Shown piece by piece: positions 7,381-16,828 of a stretch of DNA of 64,000 bases (position 1 is its first letter; the number at the start of each line of letters is the position of its first letter). The translations under genes and the position numbers were made by a program. Source of the DNA: an uncultured Dorea sp. (lineage in GTDB: Bacteria > Bacillota > Clostridia > Lachnospirales > Lachnospiraceae); contig CAJTVU010000005.1 of assembly GCA_910580235.1 (NCBI GenBank), forward strand, positions 1 through 64,000. The letters are read 5' to 3'. The notes beneath the pieces are model-generated. The model saw only the letters and a program-made list of their open reading frames with translations. It did not search any database and was not told the origin of the DNA.

Positions 7381-9852
7381 CTATTCTTCTTCCGTCTCTT
7401 CCCATTCTTTCTCAGCTTTTCTCGCTTTTGCGATACTGGCCACCACATTGCCTTCTTTTAGATTAATCAGCTTCACTCCTGATGTGATACGTCCCAGTAT
7501 GGAAATCCCGCTGCACAACATACGGATAATAATCCCTTCCGTATTAATAATCATAATCTCATTATCGTCGTTCACAGCCTTAATCCCAACTACATTTCCC
7601 GTCTTCTCAGTAATCTTATAACATTTCACGCCTTTACCGCCACGGTTCTGAGCAGAGAATTCACTGATAGCCGTCCGTTTTCCCATACCTTTCTCAGATA
7701 CGATGAGAAGATCGGTCCCTTGTGTCACTAACTGCATACCAATGACTTCGTCCCGGTCTGCAAGGTTGATGCCCCTCACTCCCATAGAAGTCCTTCCTGT
7801 CGCACGTACATCTTCTTCTCTAAAGCGGATGCACTGTCCATATCTGGTCGCAAGTATGACTTCCTGTTTCCCATCTGTAAATTTTACTTCGATCAGCTCA
7901 TCTTCTTCTCGAAGAGTGATCGCCGCCAGACCCACTTTGCGGACATTTGCATATTCTTTAAGAGGCGTCTTTTTAATCAGCCCATTTTTTGTGGACATGA
8001 TAAGATAAGAATCTTCCCAGTACTGTTCTATCGGGATAATCGCGGTTATCTTTTCCCCCGGCATCAGCTGGAGGAGGTTGATGATCGCAGTTCCTCTTGA
8101 TGTACGGCTCGCTTCAGGTATCTCATAACCTTTCAGACGGTATACACGGCCAGTATTTGTAAAAAACATAATATAATGATGGGTATTAGACATAAACAAT
8201 TCTTCCACATAATCTTCTTCAATGGTCTGCATGCCTTTAATACCTTTACCACCGCGGTTCTGAGCCTTAAATGTGTCATTTGACATACGTTTGATATAGC
8301 CAAGCTTTGTCATAGTAATTACGACATCTTCTCTTGGGATAAGATCTTCCATAGAAATATCAAACTCATCAAATCCGATAGAAGTCCTCCTGTCATCGCC
8401 ATATTTATCACGGATAACAATAATCTCCTCACGGATGACTCCAAGAAGCAGCTTACGATCTGCCAAGATGGCTTTAAGCTCCCCTATTTGTTTCATCAGC
8501 TCATTATATTCCGCTTCCAGCTTCTCTCTTTCCAGTCCTGTAAGCGCGCGGAACCTCATATCCATGATTGCCTGAGCCTGCGCTTCACTGAGGCCGAATC
8601 TTTCTATCAATTCAGTCTTTGCAGCCTGGACAGTCTGTGATCCCCTTATAATCTTAATAACTTCGTCAATATTATCAAGCGCTATAAGTAAGCCCTGTAA
8701 AATATGCGCTCTTTCTTCCGCCTTATTTAACTCATATTTTGTACGGCGCGTAACGACTTCTTCCTGATGCTTCAGATAATGAGAAAGCATCTCAAGAATA
8801 TTCATTATTTTTGGCTCATTATTCACAAGAGCGAGCATAATGACTCCAAATGTGTCTTGTAGCTGTGTATGTTTATACAATTGATTCAAGATCACATTTG
8901 CATTGACATCTCTTCTGAGCTCAATGACGACCCGCATTCCTTCCCGGTTCGACTGATCGCTCAGATCTGTGATCCCATCAATCTTTTTGTCGCGCACCAT
9001 CTCAGCGATTTTTTCAATAAGACGCGCTTTATTTACCATATACGGAAGCTCTGTTACAATAATACGGCTTTTTCCGTTTGGCATCGTCTCTATATTCGTC
9101 ACGGCGCGCACGCGGACTTTGCCGCGGCCTGTGCGGTATGCTTCCTCAATTCCTCTTGTCCCCAGTATCTCTCCTCCTGTAGGGAAATCAGGGCCCTTTA
9201 TAATCCCAAGGATCTCCTCAATAGTCGTCTCCTCTTTATCTTCAATCTGATTATCAATAATCTTGACGACTGCATTGATGATCTCTCTTAAATTGTGGGG
9301 CGGGATATTGGTAGCCATCCCTACTGCGATACCAGAAGTACCATTTACAAGGAGGTTTGGGAACCTTGCTGGAAGTACGGCCGGCTCTTTTTCCGTCTCA
9401 TCAAAGTTCGGAAGAAAATCTACGGTATTCTTATTAATATCCGCAGTAAGCTCCATAGATATTTTGCTGAGCCTTGCCTCTGTATAACGCATGGCCGCGG
9501 CTCCGTCTCCATCTACAGAACCGAAATTCCCATGTCCGTCAACAAGGGGATATCTTGTAGACCATTCTTGAGCCATATTTACTAATGCCCCATAAATAGA
9601 ACTGTCCCCGTGAGGGTGATATTTACCCATTGTATCGCCGACAATACGAGCGCATTTTCTATGAGGCTTGTCCGGGCCGTTATTGAGCTCTATCATGGAA
9701 TAAAGGATTCTTCTCTGAACTGGCTTTAACCCGTCCCTTACATCAGGGAGCGCACGAGACGCGATAACGCTCATGGCATAATCAATGTAGGAAGTTTCCA
9801 TTGTTTTCTTTAAATCCACTTCATGGACTTTATCAAAGATATTATCTTCCAT
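7381..9852 (-). CDS. gyrA: DNA gyrase subunit A
   Basis: This 823-residue type II topoisomerase subunit breaks and rejoins DNA and, with GyrB, introduces negative supercoils. The catalytic tyrosine is in AAMRYTEARL (about residue 122). The C-terminal wrapping domain contains QNRGGKG at about residue 530, the GyrA-box, which separates it from ParC; a second QNRGGKG occurs near residue 740. The helix that governs quinolone sensitivity reads HPHGDSSIYGA, with glycine where many species have aspartate or glutamate. It follows gyrB by 16 bases in the dnaA-dnaN-yaaA-recF-gyrB-gyrA run. Confidence 0.97.
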   Translation of the reverse strand: MEDNIFDKVHEVDLKKTMETSYIDYAMSVIASRALPDVRDGLKPVQRRILYSMIELNNGPDKPHRKCARIVGDTMGKYHPHGDSSIYGALVNMAQEWSTRYPLVDGHGNFGSVDGDGAAAMRYTEARLSKISMELTADINKNTVDFLPNFDETEKEPAVLPARFPNLLVNGTSGIAVGMATNIPPHNLREIINAVVKIIDNQIEDKEETTIEEILGIIKGPDFPTGGEILGTRGIEEAYRTGRGKVRVRAVTNIETMPNGKSRIIVTELPYMVNKARLIEKIAEMVRDKKIDGITDLSDQSNREGMRVVIELRRDVNANVILNQLYKHTQLQDTFGVIMLALVNNEPKIMNILEMLSHYLKHQEEVVTRRTKYELNKAEERAHILQGLLIALDNIDEVIKIIRGSQTVQAAKTELIERFGLSEAQAQAIMDMRFRALTGLEREKLEAEYNELMKQIGELKAILADRKLLLGVIREEIIVIRDKYGDDRRTSIGFDEFDISMEDLIPREDVVITMTKLGYIKRMSNDTFKAQNRGGKGIKGMQTIEEDYVEELFMSNTHHYIMFFTNTGRVYRLKGYEIPEASRTSRGTAIINLLQLMPGEKITAIIPIEQYWEDSYLIMSTKNGLIKKTPLKEYANVRKVGLAAITLREEDELIEVKFTDGKQEVILATRYGQCIRFREEDVRATGRTSMGVRGINLADRDEVIGMQLVTQGTDLLIVSEKGMGKRTAISEFSAQNRGGKGVKCYKITEKTGNVVGIKAVNDDNEIMIINTEGIIIRMLCSGISILGRITSGVKLINLKEGNVVASIAKARKAEKEWEETEEE

Positions 9853-9868
9853 TCTTTATTTTCCCTTT

Positions 9869-11800
9869 CTATACGTCGAGGTTCTTTACATATTTCGCAT
9901 TTTCTTCGATAAATTCACGTCTTGGCTCTACTTTATCTCCCATCAGCGTTGTAAATGTAAGATCAAGCTCAGATGTCGTTTCTTCATCCATTGTGACACG
10001 CAGAAGAACCCTGTTTTCCGGATCCATCGTCGTATCCCAGAGCTGATCTGCATCCATCTCTCCAAGACCTTTATAACGCTGGATCTTATTATTTGTATCA
10101 CGCCCTACTTCTTTTAAAATGCTATCCAACTCTTCATCATTGTAGGCATACCATACTTTTTTATTTTTCTCCAGCTTATAAAGAGGCGGCTGTGCAAGAT
10201 ATACATAGCCCTCTTTTATAAGATCCGGCATAAAACGATACAGGAATGTAAGCAGCAATGTACTAATATGCGCTCCGTCTACATCTGCATCAGTCATAAT
10301 GATAATCTTGTGATATCGGAGCTTGGATATGTCAAATTCATCATGGATCCCTGTCCCAAACGCAGTAATCATCGCTTTGATCTCTGTATTCCCATATATT
10401 TTATCAAGTCTTGCCTTTTCCACGTTCAAGATTTTCCCACGCAAAGGGAGAATTGCCTGGGTAGCGCGGTCTCTGGCAGTTTTTGCAGAGCCTCCTGCAG
10501 AATCTCCCTCTACAATATAAATCTCGCATTTTTCCGGATTCTTATCAGAACAATCTGCAAGCTTTCCCGGCAGAGACATACCATCAAGAGCAGATTTCCT
10601 CCTGGTCAGATCCCTGGCCTTTCTTGCCGCTTCACGGGCGCGCTGCGCCATCACAGATTTTTCAATAATCTGTTTCGCCACCGATGGGTTCTGTTCCAGA
10701 AAAATCCCGAGCTGAGTACTTACAATATTATCCACTGCGCCTCTTGCCTCACTGTTCCCCAGCTTCTGCTTTGTCTGTCCTTCAAATTGCGGATCTTCAA
10801 TCTTTACACTGATAATCGCAGTGAGCCCTTCCCTTATATCTTCACCGGACAAGTTCGGCTCATTTTCTTTTAACAATTTATTTTTTCTTGCATAGTCATT
10901 AAATGTTTTCGTAAGAGCATTACGGAAACCTATAATATGTGTCCCTCCCTCTGGAGTCGTAATATTATTTACAAAACCGTAAGTATTTTCATTATAGGAA
11001 TCATTGTGCTGCATCGCCACTTCCACAGCCACATTATTCATGTTCCCTTCACAATAAATAATATTTTCATACAGAGGGGTAGCGCTGCGGTTTAAATATT
11101 TCACAAATTCTTTAATACCACCTTCATAATAAAATTCCTTTTCTACAGGCTCCTCTTCTCTTTCATCCCTGAGAGATATTTTAAGACCTGCTGTAAGAAA
11201 AGCCATCTCTCGAAAACGTTGCTTTAACACGTTGTATTCAAAATTTATTGTTTCAAAAATCGTATCATCTGGGAAAAATGTAACCTTCGTTCCAGTTTTA
11301 TCGCCTTCACAATCCCCTATTACATGAAGCTTTTCCACAACTTTTCCACGTTCGTAGCGTTGTTTATAAATTTTACCTTCACTGGATATCTCTACTTCCA
11401 GCCAGTTGGACAATGCGTTTACAACAGACGCGCCTACCCCATGGAGGCCGCCGGACACTTTATATCCTCCTCCGCCGAATTTCCCACCGGCATGAAGGAC
11501 TGTAAATACTACTTCTACTGCGGGAAGCCCTGCTTTTTGATTAATCCCTACCGGAATCCCACGGCCATTATCCATAACGGTTACAGAATTATCTTTATTA
11601 ATCTTAACAAAAATAGAATCACAGAATCCTGCCAGAGCTTCATCCACAGAATTATCCACAATCTCATACACAAGATGATGCAATCCTCTTGCAGATGTAC
11701 TTCCAATATACATTCCCGGACGTTTTCTTACCGCTTCCAATCCTTCTAAGATCTGAATCTCGTCTGCTCCATATTCATGCTGTATTTTTTCTATGCTCAT
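9869..11800 (-). CDS. gyrB: DNA gyrase subunit B
   Basis: The ATPase subunit of gyrase, 643 residues. The GHKL ATP site is visible as DNSVDEA and DNGRGIP, with GGLHGVGAS further on. The TOPRIM metal motifs EGDSAGGSAK and DADVDGAH follow, then the PLRGKILNVEKA stretch. The first ATG of the frame is at 11836, but AGGAGG 6 bases upstream of the ATG at 11800 fixes the start at MSIEKIQ. It lies 10 bases after recF. Confidence 0.97.
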   Translation of the reverse strand: MSIEKIQHEYGADEIQILEGLEAVRKRPGMYIGSTSARGLHHLVYEIVDNSVDEALAGFCDSIFVKINKDNSVTVMDNGRGIPVGINQKAGLPAVEVVFTVLHAGGKFGGGGYKVSGGLHGVGASVVNALSNWLEVEISSEGKIYKQRYERGKVVEKLHVIGDCEGDKTGTKVTFFPDDTIFETINFEYNVLKQRFREMAFLTAGLKISLRDEREEEPVEKEFYYEGGIKEFVKYLNRSATPLYENIIYCEGNMNNVAVEVAMQHNDSYNENTYGFVNNITTPEGGTHIIGFRNALTKTFNDYARKNKLLKENEPNLSGEDIREGLTAIISVKIEDPQFEGQTKQKLGNSEARGAVDNIVSTQLGIFLEQNPSVAKQIIEKSVMAQRAREAARKARDLTRRKSALDGMSLPGKLADCSDKNPEKCEIYIVEGDSAGGSAKTARDRATQAILPLRGKILNVEKARLDKIYGNTEIKAMITAFGTGIHDEFDISKLRYHKIIIMTDADVDGAHISTLLLTFLYRFMPDLIKEGYVYLAQPPLYKLEKNKKVWYAYNDEELDSILKEVGRDTNNKIQRYKGLGEMDADQLWDTTMDPENRVLLRVTMDEETTSELDLTFTTLMGDKVEPRREFIEENAKYVKNLDV

Positions 11801-11810
11801 TCTGATCCTC

Positions 11811-12905
11811 CTAATTTTCTTTTGATACCTGCCCATTCTGGACGTGGAATACTTTGTTTATAGAAAAGCGATGGTTTACAAACTCATCCACACCTGTGCA
11901 GGTAATCAGGGTCTGTATATCATGAATGCTGTCTAATAAATAGTTTTGCCTATATTTGTCAAGTTCAGACAAAACGTCGTCAAGCAGCAGGATTGGCATA
12001 TCATTCGTCTTTTGTTTTACAAGCTCTATCTCTGACAATTTCAAAGACAGAGCAGCTGTCCTTTGCTGTCCTTGAGAACCAAAGCGCCTGATATCTAAAT
12101 CTCCTGACAGAAAACATATATCATCTCTGTGAGGGCCTACAGAAGTACTTTTTATCCGAAGATCTTTTTCTCTGTTCTTCTTTAATGCTTGCTCCAGACT
12201 TAAATTTCCATTACTTGGCTCATAAGATAATTTTATTTTTTCCTTTCCACCTGTAAGCTTATTATGTATATAAGAAATTATTTTATTTATTTCTTCTATA
12301 AATTCCTTTCTTCTTTCTATTATTTCATTTCCATATTGGATTAACTGCGATTCCCATATATCTAAAGTCTGTATCAGGCTTTCTTGTTTGTTTACATCTT
12401 TCAGATCTTTTAGTAAATGATTCCTTTGATTTACAATGCGGTGATAATTGGATAAATGGCTGAGATATACCTTATCAAGCTGCGACAGCTCAAGATCAAT
12501 AAATCTTCTCCTCTCTGAAGGCCCATTTTTAATAATATTTAAGTCCTCTGGAGAAAAAAATACAATATTAATAATTCCAAACAGATCACTTGCTTTGCGA
12601 ATGGGAACTTTATTGACAGCAATCCCTTTTGGGCTATTTTTCTTTAAATGCATATCAATTTGATATGAAATATCCTTTTTATCCACAATCACTTCAATGT
12701 GAGACTCGTCTTCTCCAAACTGTATTAAATCTCTGTCCTTTGTTCCCCTGTGAGACTTTGTCGTTCCAGAGAGATATACCGCTTCCAGTATATTTGTTTT
12801 TCCCTGTGCGTTATTTCCGTAAAATATATTAGTTGAAGAATCAAAATCAAGATAAAGTAGATCATAATTTCTGAAGTTCTTTAATTTTAATGACTTAATC
12901 TTCAA
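11811..12905 (-). CDS. recF: DNA replication and repair protein RecF
   Basis: A 364-residue SMC-like ATPase that binds gapped DNA and helps load RecA. Walker A is GNNAQGKTN near residue 30. The signature is FGSQGQQRT near residue 273, and Walker B is PILLLDDVLSELD near residue 300. Length is normal for the family. Its start overlaps the end of yaaA by 11 bases, indicating coupled translation. Confidence 0.97.
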   Translation of the reverse strand: MKIKSLKLKNFRNYDLLYLDFDSSTNIFYGNNAQGKTNILEAVYLSGTTKSHRGTKDRDLIQFGEDESHIEVIVDKKDISYQIDMHLKKNSPKGIAVNKVPIRKASDLFGIINIVFFSPEDLNIIKNGPSERRRFIDLELSQLDKVYLSHLSNYHRIVNQRNHLLKDLKDVNKQESLIQTLDIWESQLIQYGNEIIERRKEFIEEINKIISYIHNKLTGGKEKIKLSYEPSNGNLSLEQALKKNREKDLRIKSTSVGPHRDDICFLSGDLDIRRFGSQGQQRTAALSLKLSEIELVKQKTNDMPILLLDDVLSELDKYRQNYLLDSIHDIQTLITCTGVDEFVNHRFSINKVFHVQNGQVSKEN

Positions 12906-13104
12906 TTCTTATTTGTTCTCCATCAAATTCTACAATATCTCCAGCATACAGCTTCCTTCCCCGCCTCGTGTCTGTTTCTCCATTCACTCTCACGAGACCG
13001 TCCAGTACAGCCATCTTTGCTTCAACACCGGAGCTTACAAGCCCTGCGGCTTTCAGAGCCTGGCCAAGCTTGATATATTCCTCTCGCAGCTTTACTGTCT
13101 CCAT
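12895..13104 (-). CDS. yaaA: S4-domain RNA-binding protein YaaA
   Basis: This 69-residue protein is a single S4 fold (LGQALKAAGLVSSGVEAK, then VNGETDTRRGRKLYAGD). It sits at the conserved place between dnaN and recF in Firmicutes. An RNA or ribosome role is expected for S4 domains. A precise function is not established from sequence. AGGAGG lies 5 bases ahead of the ATG. Confidence 0.92.
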   Translation of the reverse strand: METVKLREEYIKLGQALKAAGLVSSGVEAKMAVLDGLVRVNGETDTRRGRKLYAGDIVEFDGEQIRIED

Positions 13105-13114
13105 ATATCCTCCT

Positions 13115-14224
13115 TTATGCTACCGCATTAAAATTAACGGGAAGGATTAAATAAATATAGCTCTCCACATCATCTTTAATAAAACACGGCGCTTTCGCGT
13201 TCATAAGATAAAGCGTTACTTCTTCATCATCAATGACTCTTAGAGCGTCGATTAAGAATTTTGGATTGAAGCCTATAAGAAGATCTTTTCCTTCTTTGTT
13301 GATCATAATCTCTTCATTCATGGAGCCTATCTGTGATTTTATCTTAAGCTCCATAATCTCATCGCCTATATTTATAATGATTGGCTTTTTATCCCCCTCT
13401 TTGACAAAAAGCGTCGCTCTGTCAATACAATTGAGCAATTCTTTTTTATTAATCTTGACTTTTGTATCATAGTCATTGGAAAGCATCTGATCAATCTTAA
13501 AATATTCTCCTTCGATCAGCCTGGAAACAACGACTGTATCTCCGAATTCGAACACGATATGATTATCAGTATAAGAGATGTTGACTATACTTTCCGCCTC
13601 TCCAGATAAGATCTTGCTTACTTCCATCAACGTCTTTCCGGGAACGACTAATTTTTTGTCATTTACTTTATTTTTTAATTCAATCTTACGGATAGAGATG
13701 CGATGTCCGTCAAGAGATACGACACGCAAAATGTTATCCTTTATTTCAAATAGCTCTCCTGTCATTAATTTATTGCTTTCTGAATCTGCAATTGAGAAAA
13801 TAGTCTGTCTTATAATTTCTTTTAAAGTAAACTGTAATATTTCAATTGACTCTTCTTTTTCAATAACAGGGAGATAGGAAAATTCTTCTCCTTGTTTTCC
13901 TGATATATCAAATTTTGCTTTTTCACATGTAATCGTCGTCTGAAGATTCTCATTTGTCTCTATCGTAATATCATTATCAGGGAGCTTTCTCACTATTTCA
14001 GAAAAAATCTTCGCATCGATCGCGATCATCCCTCTTTGGACAATATCTCCTTCAATCTCTGTCTGAATGCCAAGCTCCATATCATTGGCTGTCAGTTTTA
14101 TAATATCTGTCGTAGCATCGATCAAGATACATTCTAATATAGGCATTGTTGTCTTAGAGGGAACTGCTTTAGAAACGATATTCACTCCTTTTGCAAGATT
14201 TGATTTACTACATATTATTTTCAT
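13115..14224 (-). CDS. dnaN: DNA polymerase III beta subunit (sliding clamp)
   Basis: The 369-residue protein has the three repeated clamp domains. The N-terminal signature MKIICSKSNLAKG and the C-terminal hydrophobic tail ending in LILPVNFNAVA (equivalent to the usual LPMRL-type end) are typical. It forms a ring that tethers the replicative polymerase. The ATG at 14224 is preferred over an upstream one at 14254 because AAGGAG lies 10 bases upstream and because homologues begin with MK-I-C. It follows dnaA across the putative origin. Confidence 0.96.
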   Translation of the reverse strand: MKIICSKSNLAKGVNIVSKAVPSKTTMPILECILIDATTDIIKLTANDMELGIQTEIEGDIVQRGMIAIDAKIFSEIVRKLPDNDITIETNENLQTTITCEKAKFDISGKQGEEFSYLPVIEKEESIEILQFTLKEIIRQTIFSIADSESNKLMTGELFEIKDNILRVVSLDGHRISIRKIELKNKVNDKKLVVPGKTLMEVSKILSGEAESIVNISYTDNHIVFEFGDTVVVSRLIEGEYFKIDQMLSNDYDTKVKINKKELLNCIDRATLFVKEGDKKPIIINIGDEIMELKIKSQIGSMNEEIMINKEGKDLLIGFNPKFLIDALRVIDDEEVTLYLMNAKAPCFIKDDVESYIYLILPVNFNAVA

Positions 14225-14473
14225 ATGTGTAAAACTCCTTTCCATGTTTTCCATATATATAAATATATAATTTATTTCCGTATTCTTCTTATTAGGGGAT
14301 GTGGAAAAGAGAAAAACTCTTATTCTCCTCTATTTCAAAGGGTTGTAGAAATAAATAAGTATGTGGATTTTAAAGAGATTAAATGTGAATGATGTTAGGA
14401 TAATTTTTTTGTTTCTATTATCCATGTTTATAAAAATAAAGTTATCCTATAGTTGTCCACATATTTATTAACG
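14225..14473. other. Putative oriC: dnaA-dnaN intergenic region with DnaA-box-like sites
   Basis: This AT-rich 249-base gap holds several 9-mers close to the DnaA box TTATCCACA: TGTGGAAAA (14300-14308), TGTGGATTT (14362-14370), TTATCCATG (14418-14426), TTATCCTAT (14442-14450) and TTGTCCACA (14453-14461). T/A runs around 14402-14410 could unwind. In Firmicutes the origin flanks dnaA, and strand use switches at dnaA/rpmH. No exact consensus box is present, and I saw no box cluster in the gap upstream of dnaA, so the call is moderate. Confidence 0.65.
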
Positions 14474-15862
14474 TTAGGCTGGATTTATTTTTTTCTTTAT
14501 TATATTGATAGTGTTTGCAAGGGTCTCATCTTTCTCTATTTCTGAAGCTATTTTCTCAGAACCGTATTTAATGGTGGAGTGATCTTTTCCTCCAAGCATG
14601 ATGCCTATCCCTTTCAGGGCGGTGTCTGTCATATTTCTCATAAGATACATGCATATCTGTCTTGGGATTGCGATTTCTGCATTTCTTTTGTTGCTTTTCA
14701 GATCCGTTACGGTGATTCCAAAATGATCTGCTACAATGTCAAGTATGAGCTGAGGCGTGATCTCTCTCCTGTTTTCGGCAGAGATAATATCTTTTAACGC
14801 TTCTGCTGCAAGAGAGATATCGATTGGATTGTGGTTGTTATTTAATTTGTACAGTGCGATCAGTTTGTTAAGAGAACCTTCCAGCTCCCGTATGTTGGAC
14901 TTTATATTTCCTGCAATATAATCAAGTACATCTGTAGAAATATTATATTTCTCCAGGTTATCCAATTCAATCTTCTTTTGCAGTATAGCCATACGTGTCT
15001 CATAGTCGGGAGAGGAGATATCCGCGATCAAGCCCCACTCAAATCTTGTACGCAGCCTCGCCTCCAGCGTCTCAATGTCTTTTGGAGGCTTATCGCTGGA
15101 AATGATGATCTGCTTTCCAGATGTGTGCAGGTGGTTGAAAGTATGGAAGAATTCTTCCTGTGTACTTTCTTTTCCGATGATGAATTGGATGTCGTCGATA
15201 AGAAGGACGTCGTTATTCCTGTATTTCTCACGGAATTTTGTCATAGCGGATTCATTTCCTTCAGTTTTACCCATTCGAAGCGCTGTGATCAGTTCATTTG
15301 TAAATACTTCACTGGTCACATATAATACTTTTTTCTTAGAATTATTATTTAATATAAAATGAGCTATGGAATGCATAAGATGAGTCTTTCCCAATCCTAC
15401 GCCTCCATATAAAAATAAAGGATTATACACTTCCCCTGGAGATTCTGCTACTGCGAGGGACGCGGCGTGAGCAAAGTTATTATTACCTCCTACGACGAAG
15501 GTGTCGAAAGTATATTTTGGGTTTAATCCTGCCTTTTCTGACAGGGATTTGCTCCTTTTCTTTTGATTTGATTCAAGGGACATATTCTTGATCTCATGGA
15601 TTTTTTCATCGTCTTCAGATATGAATATGACTTCGTATTCTTCCCCTGTGACTTCTGCGATAGATACTTTAAGAGGAAGAAGATATTTTTTCTCTATGTA
15701 CTCTACGCTTGCATTCATATTTACTAATATAAATACAGTACCATTGATGATGTCGTATACTTTTAGAGGCTGGATCCATGTTGTGAATGAAATGTTGGAT
15801 AGCTCGTGTTCCAGCCTTAGATGTTCAATGATTTCAGCCCACTTTTCCTCAACGATGCTCAT
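14474..15862 (-). CDS. dnaA: Chromosomal replication initiator protein DnaA
   Basis: This 462-residue AAA+ protein binds DnaA boxes and melts the origin. An N-terminal domain I is followed by a charged linker. Walker A is GGVGLGKTHL near residue 157, Walker B VLLIDDIQF near 218, and the C-terminal DNA-binding signature is GKDHSTIKYG near 435. The ATG at 15862 has AGGAG 10 bases upstream. The longer frame starting at 15889 lacks a ribosome site. Confidence 0.97.
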   Translation of the reverse strand: MSIVEEKWAEIIEHLRLEHELSNISFTTWIQPLKVYDIINGTVFILVNMNASVEYIEKKYLLPLKVSIAEVTGEEYEVIFISEDDEKIHEIKNMSLESNQKKRSKSLSEKAGLNPKYTFDTFVVGGNNNFAHAASLAVAESPGEVYNPLFLYGGVGLGKTHLMHSIAHFILNNNSKKKVLYVTSEVFTNELITALRMGKTEGNESAMTKFREKYRNNDVLLIDDIQFIIGKESTQEEFFHTFNHLHTSGKQIIISSDKPPKDIETLEARLRTRFEWGLIADISSPDYETRMAILQKKIELDNLEKYNISTDVLDYIAGNIKSNIRELEGSLNKLIALYKLNNNHNPIDISLAAEALKDIISAENRREITPQLILDIVADHFGITVTDLKSNKRNAEIAIPRQICMYLMRNMTDTALKGIGIMLGGKDHSTIKYGSEKIASEIEKDETLANTINIIKKKINPA

Positions 15863-15901
15863 TTTAGACAAACTCCTACTCTTTAACATTTACTTCTATC
15901 T

Positions 15902-15930
15902 ATTCTACATCAAAAATAGGATTTAGGCAA
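15902..15930 (-). promoter_or_regulatory. Probable dnaA promoter
   Basis: On the minus strand TTGCCT (15925-15930) and TAGAAT (15902-15907) are separated by 17 bases, about 40 bases upstream of the dnaA start. It is back-to-back with the rpmH promoter in the same short gap. Confidence 0.6.
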
Positions 15931-15959
15931 TAAAAAGTAAACAAAATCATTGGTTTTGC

Positions 15960-15988
15960 TTGACGTAGAGCCATTTTTTTAATATAAT
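15960..15988 (+). promoter_or_regulatory. rpmH promoter
   Basis: TTGACG (15960-15965), 17 bases, then TATAAT (15983-15988): a near-perfect sigma-A promoter. It lies 65 bases before rpmH and can drive the rpmH-rnpA-yidD-yidC-jag run. Confidence 0.85.
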
Positions 15989-16053
15989 CAAAACTGACGC
16001 CTATAGAAAAAAACAAGGGTATTTTCTTGAAAAATATAAGGGGGTGGATATTT

Positions 16054-16188
16054 ATGAAAATGACATTTCAGCCAAAAAAGAGACAGAGGTCAAAAGTTCA
16101 CGGTTTTCGTGCGAGAATGAGTTCAAAAGGTGGAAGGAAAGTCCTTGCTGCCAGAAGAGCAAAAGGAAGAAAGAGATTATCAGCGTAG
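16054..16188 (+). CDS. rpmH: 50S ribosomal protein L34
   Basis: A 44-residue, very basic protein beginning MKMTFQPKKRQRSKVHGF and ending in the RAKGRKRLSA tail, the invariant L34 pattern. It binds 23S rRNA in the large subunit. GGGGGTGG lies 5-6 bases before the ATG. It is the first gene of the rightward replichore and is followed by rnpA, as in nearly all bacteria. Confidence 0.98.
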   Translation: MKMTFQPKKRQRSKVHGFRARMSSKGGRKVLAARRAKGRKRLSA

Positions 16189-16234
16189 GCCGCATATATG
16201 TGGCCTTTTCTTCTCTAAAAATAGGAAAAAAGAT

Positions 16235-16576
16235 ATGAAATATTCCGAATCATTGAAAAAAAACAGAGATTTTCAGTTTGTTTATAAAAATGGCATATCT
16301 TATAGTAATAGATATTTAGTTATGTATATTTTTGAAAGAGAGACAGACAAGAACCGATTAGGAATATCTGTAAGCAAAAAAGTGGGCAACAGTATCGTAA
16401 GACATCGACTGACAAGATTAATAAGAGAAAGCTACAGATTGCAAGAAGAGCGTTTCAAATGCGGGTATGATATAGTTGTAATTGCAAGGACAAGCGCCAG
16501 GGAAAAGAATTATGTACAGATCGAAAGCGCGCTTTTGCATTTGGGACGTCTTCATAAGATCATAAATGAAGGATAA
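16235..16576 (+). CDS. rnpA: Ribonuclease P protein component
   Basis: This 113-residue basic protein assists the RNase P RNA in 5' maturation of tRNA. The family signature RLGISVSKKVGNSIVRHR and RLIRESYR is present in the middle of the protein. The start at 16235 (MKYSESL) follows an AGGAAAAAAG stretch. An upstream in-frame ATG at 16130 overlaps rpmH and would add residues not found in homologues. Confidence 0.97.
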   Translation: MKYSESLKKNRDFQFVYKNGISYSNRYLVMYIFERETDKNRLGISVSKKVGNSIVRHRLTRLIRESYRLQEERFKCGYDIVVIARTSAREKNYVQIESALLHLGRLHKIINEG

Positions 16577-16582
16577 CGTATC

Positions 16583-16795
16583 ATGAAAAGGATTTTACTG
16601 GCAGTAATACAGTTTTATCGGAAATATTTATCGGACGCAAAAGGATTTTCTTCCTGTAAGTATTATCCTACCTGTTCTACTTATGCTTTGGAAGCGGTAG
16701 AGAAGTATGGCGCTTTAAAGGGAGGATTCTTAAGTATTAAAAGAATACTCCGATGTAATCCTTTTTCAAAAGGAGGGTACGATCCTGTTCCTTAA
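16583..16795 (+). CDS. yidD: Membrane protein insertion efficiency factor YidD
   Basis: A 70-residue protein with the conserved CKYYPTCSTYALEA cysteine motif (residues about 25-38), GGFLSIKRILRCNP and the ending GGYDPVP. It is a peripheral inner-face membrane protein that supports YidC. It lies 6 bases after rnpA. Confidence 0.96.
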   Translation: MKRILLAVIQFYRKYLSDAKGFSSCKYYPTCSTYALEAVEKYGALKGGFLSIKRILRCNPFSKGGYDPVP

Positions 16796-16828
16796 GAAAA
16801 ATTTTAGTAAACAATGGAGGAAATGAGA

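Noticed and set aside
15863..16053. The dnaA-rpmH gap as the origin
   Set aside because: I see two promoters but no DnaA-box-like cluster; the dnaA-dnaN gap is the better candidate.
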